From Theobroma cacao (lineage: Eukaryota > Streptophyta > Magnoliopsida > Malvales > Malvaceae), in NCBI RefSeq assembly GCF_000208745.1, contig NC_030850.1, forward strand, positions 32,347,146 to 32,411,145: a DNA stretch of 64,000 nt, written 5' to 3'. Both the position numbers and the translations under genes were made by a program. The notes under the pieces are model-generated. The model had not been told where the DNA came from. It did no database searches and was given only the letters and a program-made list of their open reading frames with translations. This document shows positions 23,301 to 35,764 of the stretch, in pieces (the first letter of the stretch is position 1; each line of letters opens with the position of its first letter).

Positions 23301-24399
23301 TTTCAATATAATGCCCTTTTATAGTTAAAATATGATGGGCGAATTCAAAAAATACACTCAATGAAAAGTTTTCGTTTGGTATTATCCTGATTTTATACCA
23401 TGCATTTTACAATTGCATCACGTGCACATCACTCCCGTAAGACCAAATAAAATATTTTAATTTGTTAATAGAATAAAATATAAAATAAATAAATAAAAAT
23501 TAAAGAAACATAAGAATAAAATCAATGGGTTATGATAACATATGATTAAATAGTACCGTTCGTGAAACGGGTATCATAAGGGTGCTAATCATTCATTGTG
23601 CATAATCATAATCCTGAACATAACTCTAAACAAAATACGCAACCAATTTGTTGTTCTTTATATGGACCTAAAGTCGATTTAGAACTTCATCAAATAGAAC
23701 AAGTTTAATAGGTGGTCAATCGCACTTAAATAAAAAAGATTGATAACGACTCCCTAAGTTATCCATGTCTAGCGGTTAGGTTCCATAACTCGCACGTTAC
23801 AATAGGTTAAAATAAAAATATACGAATTGCCAGGTCTAGATACAACTAACGATTGGTTTACTGTTATTAGTTAAAATATTATTTGTTATTTTTATACTCA
23901 TATAACACTTACATGGATAGTAAAAATGACATATGATTATGTTATAATGCCGCATAAGTAAGCCATATCACCATCCACTTTGACATTTTAGCATGTCATT
24001 ATAAAAATTTTAAAATATATTATGCTTAAATTTTTAAAGATTTTTGCAATATTGATGTTCAATTATTTTTTTATGTAAAAAACTAACAAAAAAAAAAACC
24101 TAAAGAAAGATATTAATATAGAAAAGACTGAAAAGTAATGTATTAGATTTTATAAAATGAAGAGATAACCTGATTTTAGAAAAATAAGAAAAATGTACAA
24201 AAAAAAAAGATATTATATGACTATATGTTTTAATTTAATGGGTAAAGCTAGCATTTTAAGCGTTTATTATTGATATAATTTCACTAGGAATTGAGGGTTA
24301 AAACAATGAGAATGTTACCGAGCAAAAAAAAAAAAAACACAATGAAAATGTTTCCTATCTTGACTTTATTTTATGGTTATTTTTAAAAATAAGATGTTT

Positions 24400-24835
24400 T
24401 AAAAAATAGTCTTTTTTATAATTTTAACTATTTTAAATCAAGTTGAACAAAATTACTCTTAATGAAATTACACCTTATGATGTTACACGTCATGATTAGG
24501 TTGTTACACGTCATGTGCAAAAACATGTGACACGTCATAGTTAAGTTGTTACACACTATATACAAAAACATGTGAGATACCATGTACAGAAACATGTGAC
24601 ACGTCATGTACAAAAACATGTGACACACTATATTGAAAAAAATACTGTTGTTATACATCATAGACTAAAACATGTTACGCGTCATGGTTAAAAAAGGTTG
24701 TTACACGCCATGTTGAAAAAAAAAATACTGTTGTTACACGCCATATTGAAAAAATATTATTGTTACACGCCATATTCAAAAACATTTTGTTACATTTTAA
24801 TGTTTAAAATGTTGTTGTTACTTACGAATCAAAAT
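24400..24835 (+). repeat. Satellite-like degenerate tandem array B
   Basis: Short units of about 30-50 bases with the theme GTTGTTACACGCCATGTTGA followed by an A-run and ACATGTGACACGTCATG. About eight to ten degenerate copies are visible. Read in the opposite direction, array A (18120-18905) contains matching words (TTACACGCAATGTTGAAAAA), and the left flank AACAAAATTACTCTTAATGA also has a counterpart there. Confidence 0.6.
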
Positions 24836-25639
24836 TTCAAATCCTCTTAACTTTTTTCATTTTTTTTTAATTTTTTTTTACAATTTGACACCGATTAAAA
24901 TGTTTCTAATATATTTTCATGAATCAAAACATAAATTTTCTTATCTAAAACACCTATTTCAACTAAAAATAAAAAAAAATCCTTTGAAAACTTAAGGTTA
25001 TAAATTTTAATTTTTTTATTTTATTAGTGTCTAGGTCCTGAATTAATTTAATTTAAAGTCATTTCAAACATATGTGATTATTTTTACTGTTTTAGTTTTA
25101 CCCAAAATAACTAAAAATTAAAATTTTCAAATAGCTACCACCCAAGCACATCAAAACCATTACTTGGTGTATTGAAAGTATAAAAAAGATAAATCTAAAA
25201 GTGCGGGAAAGAGAAATCAGAAACATAATAGAAGAATACCGAAGAGCGAAATCGATAAAATTTGAAAGATTGAGACGGTGAGAGAGAAATCAGAAACATA
25301 AATAGAGAGAAATTATGATAAATAATTTAATTTATTTAAAATAATTTTAAAAACATTTTTGTTAAATTATAATTAAATATAATTAAAAATAATTAAATTT
25401 ATTTTAATAAATATTGTTAAAATATTTTTATCAAAAAGATTATTTGTTATAATTTTATTTTATTTTATTTTATAGCCTAATCACTGAGTCAAGATCTTTG
25501 GTTAAATTTTAATGCTAAAGTAATTTGTAATGTGAATGATCAGTCAATACATAGTACCTTTGTCCTAATATATTCGATTTCTACCATCTATGCGCATGAT
25601 AGAAGTACTACAAATGATCCGGTACTGACAACTTTAACC

Positions 25640-26660
25640 AAGCTGCATGTGCTTTATTTGCAGGTTTGTCCTGGTGCTGATTCTACTAGCTGGTGGTGAG
25701 AAGGAACAGAGTCTGAGGACCGATGTATTGGCGTGAACTTGACTTGAGGTAGTATTATTGATGACATGACATTGAACCCATTGCTCTAAAGCACACGCAA
25801 AATGCTATCAATGGGTACTGTCGGCTCTTATCCGTCCTCTTTCGACAATGGTTTAAAGCGAAAGAAGGTGAGGTGGAATTGTTAATTAATTCCTTTGCAT
25901 TTTCATTGGCGAACTAGGCATAATTCTTTTGCCTTTTACTGGTCAAAAGAACTGCCTAGTCTCGTTTTTCATTTCAGAACCTTTTAAGAACACTCAGTTC
26001 CAGTGTTCAGCCTGCTGCTTTTCCTCAGATGCTATATCAGTCCTTATCTTAATCTCAACTTGATTTATACAAATCCACCATGGGGTGCCCCAAACCAAAA
26101 AGGCAAAATCAAGTTAAGAACTATAGCTGGCAAGGCTCCGGCTGCATAACGTTCAGGTTATATGCCACATTGTTTTATGGAAATCTTTGAGATAACTGGT
26201 TTACAGGGCTGATGGCATATACTGTCTTCGAGAAGGCGTAAGCGCTTACGTAGGTTTATTAGTAGCTCCCTTGTTTTCATGTTGAAGTCAGCCTGTTTTC
26301 CACTGATGACTTCTAAGATAAGGTAGCTTGTTGTCGTCAGTTTTAAACCCTTGAGCGTTTGTCGTGGTTTCTTTCTTCAATGTATAAAGGTTTTTTAATT
26401 CGTTTCATGGTTTGATCCATTGTACGAACGGGCAGGTAATCCCCTGCAGTCATTGCCAACCTTTTATCCGTTGGATTATCGGGTCAGTTTTTCAGCCAAA
26501 ACGCACTTGAAAACTTTTTCTTGTTTATTGGAGAGGAGCTACAAGTTATCCAGATTTAGCCATATATGAGACGAAGAAACATGGTTTTTTTCTATTCGTT
26601 TCTTCTCTTCCTTTGTGCAAGTAATGAAACTATGCGTTCAACATCAAAATATCATGGTCA
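25640..26660. other. Less AT-rich island without a long ORF; possible non-coding transcript
   Basis: About 1 kb stands out from the surrounding A/T-rich DNA by balanced composition and absence of homopolymers, comparable with the genic regions of this window. No frame is open for long. It could be a non-coding RNA gene, a decayed gene or a regulatory block. A 29-codon frame at its left edge is listed separately. Confidence 0.3.
25647..25736 (+). CDS. Hypothetical 29-residue hydrophobic peptide
   Basis: ATG to TGA encodes a short peptide with the hydrophobic stretch RFVLVLILLAGG followed by a polar tail, resembling a bare signal anchor or microprotein. No family is recognised, and the ATG context is unremarkable. 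It may be chance; I list it because it lies at the edge of a compositionally distinct island. Confidence 0.15.
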   Translation: MCFICRFVLVLILLAGGEKEQSLRTDVLA

Positions 26661-26840
26661 ATGTAGTCAATCCTCGATTAATGACCATTAAATATTTTAT
26701 TGTTTGACATTTAAGTCTTATAATGCCACTGAAGAAATTGAGACACAAGCGTTTATTCTCCTTTTTTAGTATAATTTAATGCAAAAATATATATATAGAC
26801 CAGTGGTAGAGTAATTCAAAAAGACTTTAGAAGTGACTTT

Positions 26841-26845
26841 TATAT

Positions 26846-26890
<45 letters not shown>
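26841..26890. repeat. Compound (TA)n(GA)n microsatellite
   Basis: An AT run is followed directly by about 14 GA units. Confidence 0.9.
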
Positions 26891-26892
<2 letters not shown>

Positions 26893-27626
26893 AATATATT
26901 GATTAAATAATACATAAATACTCGTACTAACTTATTATGAAGTTTTAGCTTAGGTAGTAAGTATTATATATGAGATATAAGAAATAATGTAATACCGATT
27001 TAAGAAAAAATATATAAAGATCAGAAGTAGAACTTGGTACTACAAGATCCTTGGGGTAAGGGTAACTTTTTCTAACTTTTTTTGATCTTTTATCAGTAAC
27101 TTGCAGGCCAATTTATCTTTTTGACTCTTGTGAAATGCTTGAGATTCATGCAGATCTCTGGCCGACGACTTGAAGTCGGAAGACCAAAACACAACCAGTG
27201 AAATATAATATAAAAATAGAGATACAGTGGAAGCCGAGAAAAATTCCTCAGAAAACTCATTCTCGGTTTAGAATTTGATCACTTGTGCACCCGTTAGGGA
27301 TTAGCAAATTGAATACCTACGTACTGCTGTATATATAATCCTAGCTAGCTTCTAATAGCGACTACTTCATTCGTGATTATCCGAAAACTTAATTTCTTAA
27401 TATCGCCGAAAGAGATGCTGATATTCACTACATATAAAGTACCCAAAAAAAAAGTACATGGAAAATGCGTAGTAGAAACAAAAGCTTTAATGCCTTCTTA
27501 ACGTTGTTAACTAGTACTTTATTTTATATGAACAGCCTGATACAGGAACCCCATCTTCCAACTGCAATCAACAGTTCAACACCCTAGCAACATTCTTCAA
27601 GTTGTTCCAAAAACTTTGAATGACCT

Positions 27627-27980
27627 CTAAAGTGAAAGGCTAAGGTCTAACCCTTCTTTAACCTCCTCTTTCTGATCATCCGTTCCCTCTTTGCTTCGAG
27701 AAGTACTCGCGACCCTCACAGGGGGTTTCCTCAGCTGAGCCTCTTCCATGAAATCTTCATGTTGAAACGACGGCTTCCAGACTACGACTTGCTTCACCTC
27801 TTCAAGCTTTCGCTTCTTGCTTCTGGTCTCAGCAGCCTCTGAGTTGTTGATCATCAAACGATCACGAGCCTCGCGTATGCTCTTGACTAGAGCATAGAAC
27901 TTCTCCATCGTTTCTTTTTCATCATCTTCGTCGTCGTCGTCATCACGGCAAATCTTTCTCTTCTTGCTTGCACTCTCCAT
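27627..27980 (-). CDS. NIMIN: NIMIN-type NPR1-interacting protein with EAR motif
   Basis: An intronless 117-residue protein from the ATG at 27980. A basic patch (SKKRKICR) precedes an acidic run (DDDDDEDDEKE), then the core TMEKFYALVKSIREARDRLM, a second basic stretch (RSKKRKLEE) that can serve as nuclear localisation signal, the box VVWKPSFQHEDFMEE with an intact EDF motif, RKPPVRV, and the end EGLDLSLSL, a canonical EAR motif. It is predicted to bind NPR1 in the nucleus and repress SA-responsive transcription. It shares the block order of the two other copies but is clearly diverged, so the duplications are old or selection differs. A weak TATA (28093-28099) lies upstream. Confidence 0.88.
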   Translation of the reverse strand: MESASKKRKICRDDDDDEDDEKETMEKFYALVKSIREARDRLMINNSEAAETRSKKRKLEEVKQVVVWKPSFQHEDFMEEAQLRKPPVRVASTSRSKEGTDDQKEEVKEGLDLSLSL

Positions 27981-28092
27981 ACGAGATTTTTTTTTTTTGG
28001 TAGGGCAGAGGGGGAGAGAGTAGGAGTGGAGTAGCGACAGAGCGTTCTCTTTCTCGGTTGCTTCTTCGTTGCTTCTTCGAGGGAGATCCTAA

Positions 28093-28099
28093 ATTATAC
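28093..28099 (-). promoter_or_regulatory. Candidate TATA box of the 27627-27980 NIMIN gene
   Basis: TATAATT on the minus strand about 115 bases before the ATG, followed by a CT-rich leader (seen as GAGA-rich on the plus strand, 28008-28030). No as-1 pair is seen within the next 300 bases. Confidence 0.35.
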
Positions 28100-28298
28100 A
28101 AAGGTCATGGTCAAGTTGTCCGATCATTTTCATTTTGTTGCGCCCCTCCGCGTGTTCCTAAACACCCCGTTGCCCATTGGACTAAATTATCCTCTACTCC
28201 TTTCATCACGTTTAATTATACTCCTTGCTCCTTCCTACGTACCAAACGCACCCGTTTTGTATAATTTGCCTGTATTTCCCCCAACTTTTGATCCTTAA

Positions 28299-28661
28299 AT
28301 ATACTTATTTGAATTTTTTTTGAAAAGCAAAGGCATCAATTTTCCATTTCATAATAACAATGGAAAACAAGACAAACCAAGATCTGGAAGGTACAAAAGC
28401 ACGGTCAACTCTGTGACCCAGTAAAAGCAGAAAAAAAAAACAGATAAATTCTATCTTGAGGGCACCCCTGGTTGCATAAGAGATCAGGGTACACACAATT
28501 TCATCCAAATCTCCTAACGACCTCAAGGCCTGATCCTTCATCGTCTGTACAGACCACACACATCCCAAAGAAGTGACAGAAACAAAAAACTATACACAGC
28601 AGAATGTTTTTGGCTGAGAAGAGGCAACGCTGCAAGCCAAGGTTATATACTTATTTGAATT
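28299..28661 (-). mobile_element. 5'-truncated LINE copy with 17-bp target-site duplication
   Basis: The 17-base word ATATACTTATTTGAATT occurs at 28299-28315 and again, perfectly, at 28645-28661. Between them lie 329 bases that, read on the minus strand, end in a GCTTTTCAAAAAAA tail, the usual 3' end of an L1-type retrotransposon. Long perfect duplications plus an A-tail are the signature of target-primed reverse transcription. The insert has no intact domain. It could also be a processed transcript of another gene. Confidence 0.75.
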
Positions 28662-30689
28662 ATGTGTCAAATCCTGAGATTTTGCTGCATAATATTCCAA
28701 TAATGTATCATAAAATATTTTAAACCAATTGTCAAGTTCGACCCAATAAATCTCATCATTTCCACATGAGAAATTACTACCATTTCGATTATAAAACCAA
28801 TAATCATATTATAAGATTTCATTAAAGATTTATTATACATTTTTTTTTTGTATTTGTAAGAAAATAATTGAATATTCAGTACTTCTGTACTACCTAACAA
28901 CAAAGAGGACAATGATGGACCGGAGTACTATATCATTGTTAAATTTTGATCTCAATTAAATTTAAAAAAAATGATAGTTATAACTTTAAGGGCACATATT
29001 ATATATATCATCAAGCAATTTAATTTGTGAATTTAAATTTACAATTAAGAAGAATCTCTAAGAAACATGGTTAGTTTAAATATATTCCGAGCTACAGCTA
29101 CTATTTCACTGTTTGAGATCTGTGACGTCCACTCGTAAAAGAAAAAAAGTTACTTTACATACTCCTAGTTAATTTGATATAATAACAAATGTTAGTACTA
29201 ATGTCTACTTTTCTTTTTTAAGAGTGCTCGTGAACTTTACAAGGAAAAATTGAAAATTAATTTAATCAGTCTATATATATATAGGACTAGGAATGTATGT
29301 GCTTTGGTTGACTCGGCTTTATGGGTCGTCTGCCATCGGCCAGATTTAGTTTTCCAAGTCGATCCCACGTGATACTTGAGCAAAGAAGTTCAAGGAAGAA
29401 GCTGTTGCATCAACCTTTTCATTCTCTTTTTTGTTTTGTTTTGGGGAGAATTAAATTTATCCCATATCCCAACAATTTAATTGGAAACCATCTCCAAAAG
29501 AAAAGGGGAATAAAAAAAAGCAGAGAAAAGATGAGAGATTGGGTTTGTTGAGGGGTTAATCAGTAAATTGAGGGGCAAAAGTGTGTCAGGATGACATAGT
29601 CCCAATCGTCATGGTACGCGAAAACGTGACTCACGCATATGACCCACGTTGATGGCGGAAGCCGAGTCCCTTTTGAGTTTGGGGTAATAGAATCTACCAA
29701 ATAAATAAAAGACGAAGCAACTTTGCGGTGTCTGTCTCCAGTCTCTAGTCTGTGCTGTAAGCATGCCGCGGCGCTGGCTGAGGGACCTTTCTTTTTCTAC
29801 CGTTCATTAGTTTGATGGAGATTACCGCCTACTTCTCCTTTTAGTTCTTTAGACTTTCTTCAATTTCACGCTCTATTACTAATTATAGATGTCAGGAACC
29901 AGATACGTCATCAGACAGTGTATGTATAATACGTTGGCACAAAGTCCTAAAGCTACCAAGTAGTTTGTCCACGACATGTGATCGATGCAATTAACAACAT
30001 TAGCACCAAACGTGGATCACCGTTTTTAAGTTTGTTAAAATGAATTAAGTTACATAATAATTATTTTTATTTTATTTTATTCTCTTAAATTAATTATTTT
30101 ATTCTTTTTTTACCCTATTCTATTTTACAAATCAAACATATCCTAAATGATAGTAAATCGACCAAACAAACTGCAATTAATCAATTTAGATTATTTTAAT
30201 TTTAAAATATAATTCAATTCGTTCAATTATATTTTGTGAAAATATTAATTAATTTAATTTTTAAAATTTAAAATCAAACCAACCCATTATTCATCCCTAA
30301 TTCTAAAAAAAAAAATTTCTTGTCAAATAACTTGTCCTTAAAAAAGCCATGTAAATTTGAGAGTTGAAAGTAATTAGAAGTGGGTCCAATGTTAGGATAA
30401 TTTTTCTGTTGTTTATGGCCTCAATTATAGTCATCAATTAAGATTATCGGTTGCACTTGAACATTTGACTCATTAATTATGTATGATTTTCGTTTAAAAA
30501 AGAATAAAAATTTGAATCTTTCTTTTGAAAATATATAAAAAAAAAACTAAGTTATCGACTAATTTGATAAAGAAAATATAATCTTTCTTTTAAAGTAAGG
30601 TTCTATTTTGGGTTTTCTCTTATAGTGAAAGAAAGAGTTAATCACTCCAACAATTAACCTGAACTCAATTGACAGTGAAATGGTAAGAC

Positions 30690-30938
30690 ATGAGTAAACA
30701 TTTTAATTATGATGGAGTTAAAGCAGAAATTACTTTCAAGGAAGTATTTAGAAGCAGTGGAGGCTTTCCAAATGACAAAAACCATGGTTACCAAAGTCAA
30801 AATTTTGGACCCCAAGGTATCCATAAACCGGTTTCAAAGCCTGCAATGGAAAACACACAAAGTTATAAATGTACGCCTTTCACAAGACTCAATGTTGATG
30901 ATGTTGACGCTCGTAAAATAATTGAACAATTTGCTTAG
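30690..30938 (+). CDS. Hypothetical 82-residue protein or captured gene fragment
   Basis: An open frame from ATG to TAG with a balanced composition (Gly, Asn, Lys, Phe; e.g. SSGGFPNDKNHGYQSQNFGP) unlike the low-complexity frames around it. I recognise no domain. It has no obvious promoter, and the flanking DNA is AT-rich and repeat-like, so a fragment of a gene moved by a transposon is as likely as a real small gene. Confidence 0.2.
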   Translation: MSKHFNYDGVKAEITFKEVFRSSGGFPNDKNHGYQSQNFGPQGIHKPVSKPAMENTQSYKCTPFTRLNVDDVDARKIIEQFA

Positions 30939-33439
30939 ACGCTGACAAAAGTTGTTGGAATGAAGCTTCGCATGCACATTTGCTCTATTTCTCCCAAGTT
31001 AAACCCAAAAAAACAAGTAAATTGTAGGAAATTTTTACCATTCTTAATTTGTTTATGGGTATTTTTTAATATTAATATTTGTATAAAAATATAATACTTA
31101 AAAAAACCTCTTGAACTATTCTAAAATATTTAAATAAGTTTCTTATTTTCTTATTATGTTTAATCACATTCTTGTATTGTTATTTTATATCAAATAAGTT
31201 CTTATAGCTAAGGATTGATTAATTGTTCTCTATCAAAATAATACATGTATACCAGGTGATACTAACACAACATGTTAACATATTATAATAAATAGTAGTA
31301 TATGATACTTTAGCTACATAGCAATTTTACACAATTCCATATCAACGTCATATTGACATAAAAATAACAATAATTTTAATTAATAGTAATTAATTAATAA
31401 TTAAGAATAAGAATATATTTTAATTTAAAATAAAAATATATGAATTTAATTAAATATAATTAAAAAATTAAAAATTATTTGAATTTATTTAAATAGTTTA
31501 TGAATTTTTTAAAATATTATGTCTTTTATAAACTAGTACGTCATCGAGGGTTAATTAATGCCATCAATAAATGAAGCTTTTATTTGAGAAATTAGAAGTG
31601 GGTAAAATAAAAAGTTATTAATTATTAGTATAACCCAACAAGTGGATTTAAAAAAAAAAAAACAGAAAGAAAGTAACAGCAAACAAAAAAGAGTGGTGCA
31701 CTGCGCAAGAAATGCGTGGTTTGTTTGATATGAAATATTGTTGAAAGGAAGTTTCCACTTGTCGGATATCAATGCTTGGAATAAATTTGGTACCAACAAA
31801 TGCTTATTTGTCGTTATTTAGGGTTGGCCAAAAGGTGTGTAATCAAATGCACAGCGGGAATTGAGGTTCAAACTACCAGGGCCAATTTAGAGTGAAGAAT
31901 ATTATTCTTTTTTTTCTCAAATTAAATATTTCTTTTGTATTTTTTAGTCAAATTTAATGACTTTAACAGTAATTTTTTCCGATATCACGTAAACTAAAAT
32001 TTCAAAAATTAAGATCCCAAAATTTTAATTTAGGACTTTTCAAATCTTTTTTTTTTTAAATGTTAATTGCTCATAAAATTATAATGACAGAAGGTCAAAA
32101 GTGGTTTTTACTTGACAAAAAAAAAATGCTAAAAGTGAATATTTAATTTGAAATAGAGGTGATAATAATAATTGATTTTTTGATTCTAATTCAATCATAT
32201 CAAGCGGAAACAAGAAAAAAAAACAAAAAGAAAATGATGGTGACTTTGACTGTGGAGTATGGCCATTTTATAGTCTGAATTAATGACTGCGATGACTCAT
32301 ATGAGCTCAAGTCAACGCCCAAACATCACAGCCATCCGTCTGTTGTAGCCCAAACGGATCAAGATTAGCCCAATACAATTTTGCAACACACAAGGGAGCC
32401 CGGTCCAGGTCCATGCATTATTGACCCCAACAAACTCTTTTCTTACCCCTACAACCCATAGGCTCTGTTTTGAATACTTTATTTTACTCAATTTCTTCTC
32501 TGAAGCACTTTTCTTAGTATTACAACAATATTCTTAGAAACTGCCCAAACATATTCTGCAAGCCATTGTTCCTATATATTATATGTTTTCTTTAATAATT
32601 TAATCACCGGTGAGTGTAAATTTTAATACTATTATAAGAGTAAAACATGAATATATTTTACTGTATTTGTCTTTGGAGTGAGCAGTGCAGTGTGAGAGAG
32701 ATATAGAGTTAGTGGAGTAGATAGATTCCTTTCTATCTTTTTTTGAGGTTAGCTTTAGGCGGCCTTCCATGCCCATATTCATGCGATAGTCCTCCATTTC
32801 TGTGGCTGTAAGGGTTTCAGAGCCCTTTTCAAAAAGTACAAGGAGCACTACTCTTGCCTTCGAGTTTCAAACTAGTTGTACCTTTGCAATGTTTTTTTGG
32901 TTAGTATATATCAATATATGCCAGAAGTATTCCTTTATAATGTTGGATTCTTTGACAGTAACTCATTTTTTGGAGGAAAATGGAAATCTCAGCTTAAATA
33001 AACAAAATCCACCCTCAAAATCATAGGAAATAATACTGAGAGAAATAAATGAATTTCAAAAACCCTAGGCAAATCCAAAGAAGGTTCCCCGTGTGCTCAT
33101 CACAAAAAATTTCTAAAGTTTGATATACCCAATGCCAGAATAGCTACCAGGAAGCACAAGCCGAAAACACAAAATGGATTCTGACCACACCTTCGTAACT
33201 CCAAATACCCAGATTTGTAATTTAATTGACTACCATGCGATAAAAACCTCTGATTGATGAGCAGCGGCAACAGCTGAGTCAAAGTAATTGGGACTGGGCT
33301 AGAAATAGTGAACCCTAGATAAGCAGTTGATGACTTTTGCGCCCGATAGTCACCACCACATCAACTCAATCACGAGATTTCGCACAATCTTGCTCGAACA
33401 CGTGTAATACAAATTTAAATCAAAAAATAAAAAAAATAT

Positions 33440-34115
33440 GATTGAGTACTGCTATTAAGAATTGGTTTAGGAAAAATTGAATTGGTTTTTAGGGTTTTTT
33501 GAATTGATTTAAAAGTTTACTGAACCAGTTCAAAGGTTTATTGAATCGATTTAAAGATTTGTTGAAATCAATTCGATTTTATGGTTTGCTGAATTATTAA
33601 AGGGTTTGTTGAATCGGTTTTAGTGGTTAATGTATTGATTTTAGAGTTATTGAATCGATTTAGGAGCTGCCGAGTTAGTTTTAAAGTTTATTGAATCATT
33701 TTTAAGGGTTATCAAATCAATTTTAGGGTTTATTAAATTGATTTAAAGATTGAATCAGTTTAGGGGTTTATCGAACTGATTTGCTACATTAATGTAAAGA
33801 TTTTAGGATTTTTCAAACGAGTGTAAGGGTTTATTGAATCAATTTGAATGTTTACTAAATTGATTTAGGATATACTAAACCGAGTTTAAGATTTTCTAAA
33901 CTGAATAAGTGTTACTAAATCAATTTGAAGATTTTTGGTTTAAGAATAGCCGAACCAGTTCTATGATTTCCGATTTCAAAGTTCACAAAACCGATTCAGT
34001 GTTCCCAATCGATATTTGAGTTACTCTAAAACAAGATATAGAATAACGTTTAACCAATTTAGAATTTTTGATAAATCAAGTATAAAGTCATCTTAAATCA
34101 GTTTAAGGTTTTCAA
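33440..34115. repeat. Degenerate minisatellite (about 25-30 base unit)
   Basis: A run of about 20 imperfect repeats on the theme GGTTTATTGAATCGATTTAA, with variants such as TTTGTTGAATCGGTTTTAG, GTTTACTGAACCAGTTCAAA and GTTTATCGAACTGATTTG. Unit length and sequence both drift, so the array is old. No coding sequence is present. Confidence 0.65.
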
Positions 34116-35764
34116 TAAAATTTGGAGACACTTGAATCGTTTGGATTGGTTGAAATAAATAAATGGTTCCGGGTGGCGGTTGGCTTGTTCTTCAAGTTCA
34201 TGATTCTTTTGCACATCATACCGCACGGGTTTGACTGTTACCTTCTCCAATCAATATATCGGAAAGAGGGACGCAAAGAGAGAGGTAGGGGAAGGAAAAA
34301 GGAACTGACCATGGATTTTGGAGTCGCGATTTCCCTGGAGAAGCATTGTTTGTTTGTGAAGCCTTGAATTGGATTGGATGCATATTAGGTACAACAACGA
34401 TATGGTGAGTCTTGTCACATACTAAAGAAGGTGTGGTATGGTATGGGCAAAGGAAAAGCTGAAAACAAGTTACAAGTAAATACTGGCACCAGGAAGGATG
34501 GGGAACTTATTTTTTACAGGGGGATAAAAATTGGCTCTGTTTGTTGTATCCCCATAATAATTACTGGTACTACTTTTATTGAAGGAAAATGCCCTTTACT
34601 ATACAAGAAGCAAAATACCTGATTAAATTCTGGTTTTTCACAAGAAGGAAGTAAATCCAAAATGAATGTGTACATGTCAAAAGCATTCTCATTCCAAACC
34701 CTGTATCTGTCTGTCTTTTAAAATGGAGAGGAGAGGATGAAAGGTGAGTATTTGTGGGCGGTGGGCATTGGATTTTGGCCCCTCCACTGACTGCCACTTT
34801 TCCAGAGCACAAAAGTCTACACTCGAAATCTTTTATAGTTTGATAGACATCCTGATATATGATTATAGTAGCTACTGCGCGTGCTGTAAGAGTTGGAGGG
34901 GCTTGTCCCTCCACTTTGTTAGTTTGTGTTAAATTGAGAGCCGGTTTCGACAGACATATCCTCTTGGATTGATGACAAATTCTGTCGTGAAATCACCCCC
35001 TGCCACGAATTATTCTCTAATTATGCTCTCTCTCTGTTCTGGGTTCTCATCTTCTGACTTTTACACTTGATTTGCTTGTTCGCATGAGCTTTTGTCGTGT
35101 TTTTAGACACATGAATATGAGGAAAGTTGGAATCTTGTACTTTCTAATTCGGATAATATATAGCCCAAGAAAAGTTTCTTAAATGCTAATGTAATATGAA
35201 TCTGCCACTGCCACACCCATCACTCTGTTTGTGACTTGTTATAGGCCTCATTATACTATATCCAATGTTGCTTTTAATTTTAACAGAGTCCCACCCCTCA
35301 AAAAAAGAGCAAATATTTCAGCAGATGTCACAGGGATTCGCTGATTGAAAAAAAAATGCATGCCATAAAACTTTGAAGCACACATTGTCAAACTTCCTTG
35401 CATGACACAGCTCTCATAGCATGCATGAAATCAGAGAAATGAAAAATGCTCACCACAATTTCTTCAGACTTCAATGCCTGGCAGAATTATTATGATGCAG
35501 AAGAAGGGATTCGCCAGAGTTTTAAATTTTATTAATTGATCACTGTCTTTATTTCAATCCTTATTTGTATTAGTTTGCAAAAATCATTTGTTTGTTCTAA
35601 CATTACTGGAATGTAGTAACAAAACATAAAAATTGGGAGAGAAGATTAATATAAACATCTTCAGAATGATTACATGATTAGAAATAGAATCCCGTACATC
35701 CATGACTTTCCTTCCAATTATATACGTATGTATCGAAACTGATTTACAGAAAAAATCTAAAACA

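Larger units (their letters stand above)
20449..27626. other. AT-rich intergenic region with mobile elements between NIMIN genes two and three
   Basis: No recognisable protein gene. It contains an (AAT)n run, an inverted-repeat transposon at 21395-21993, LTR-like remnants near 22990-23300, satellite array B at 24400-24835, and a less AT-rich island at 25640-26660 described separately. Remaining stretches are A/T-rich with homopolymers. Confidence 0.5.
28662..35764. other. Intergenic region
   Basis: About 7 kb, mostly AT-rich, without a supported gene. A doubtful short ORF (30690-30938) and a degenerate minisatellite (33440-34115) are listed separately. A stretch near 29300-29760 contains CACGTG (29366) and several ACGTG words but no gene follows. 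The last ~150 bases before 35765 are probably the 3' UTR of the polygalacturonase gene. Confidence 0.5.

Noticed and set aside
24428..24661. Minus-strand 77-codon frame with repeated CHMFLYM units
   Set aside because: The peptide repeat is a by-product of the tandem DNA repeat in array B, not a protein.
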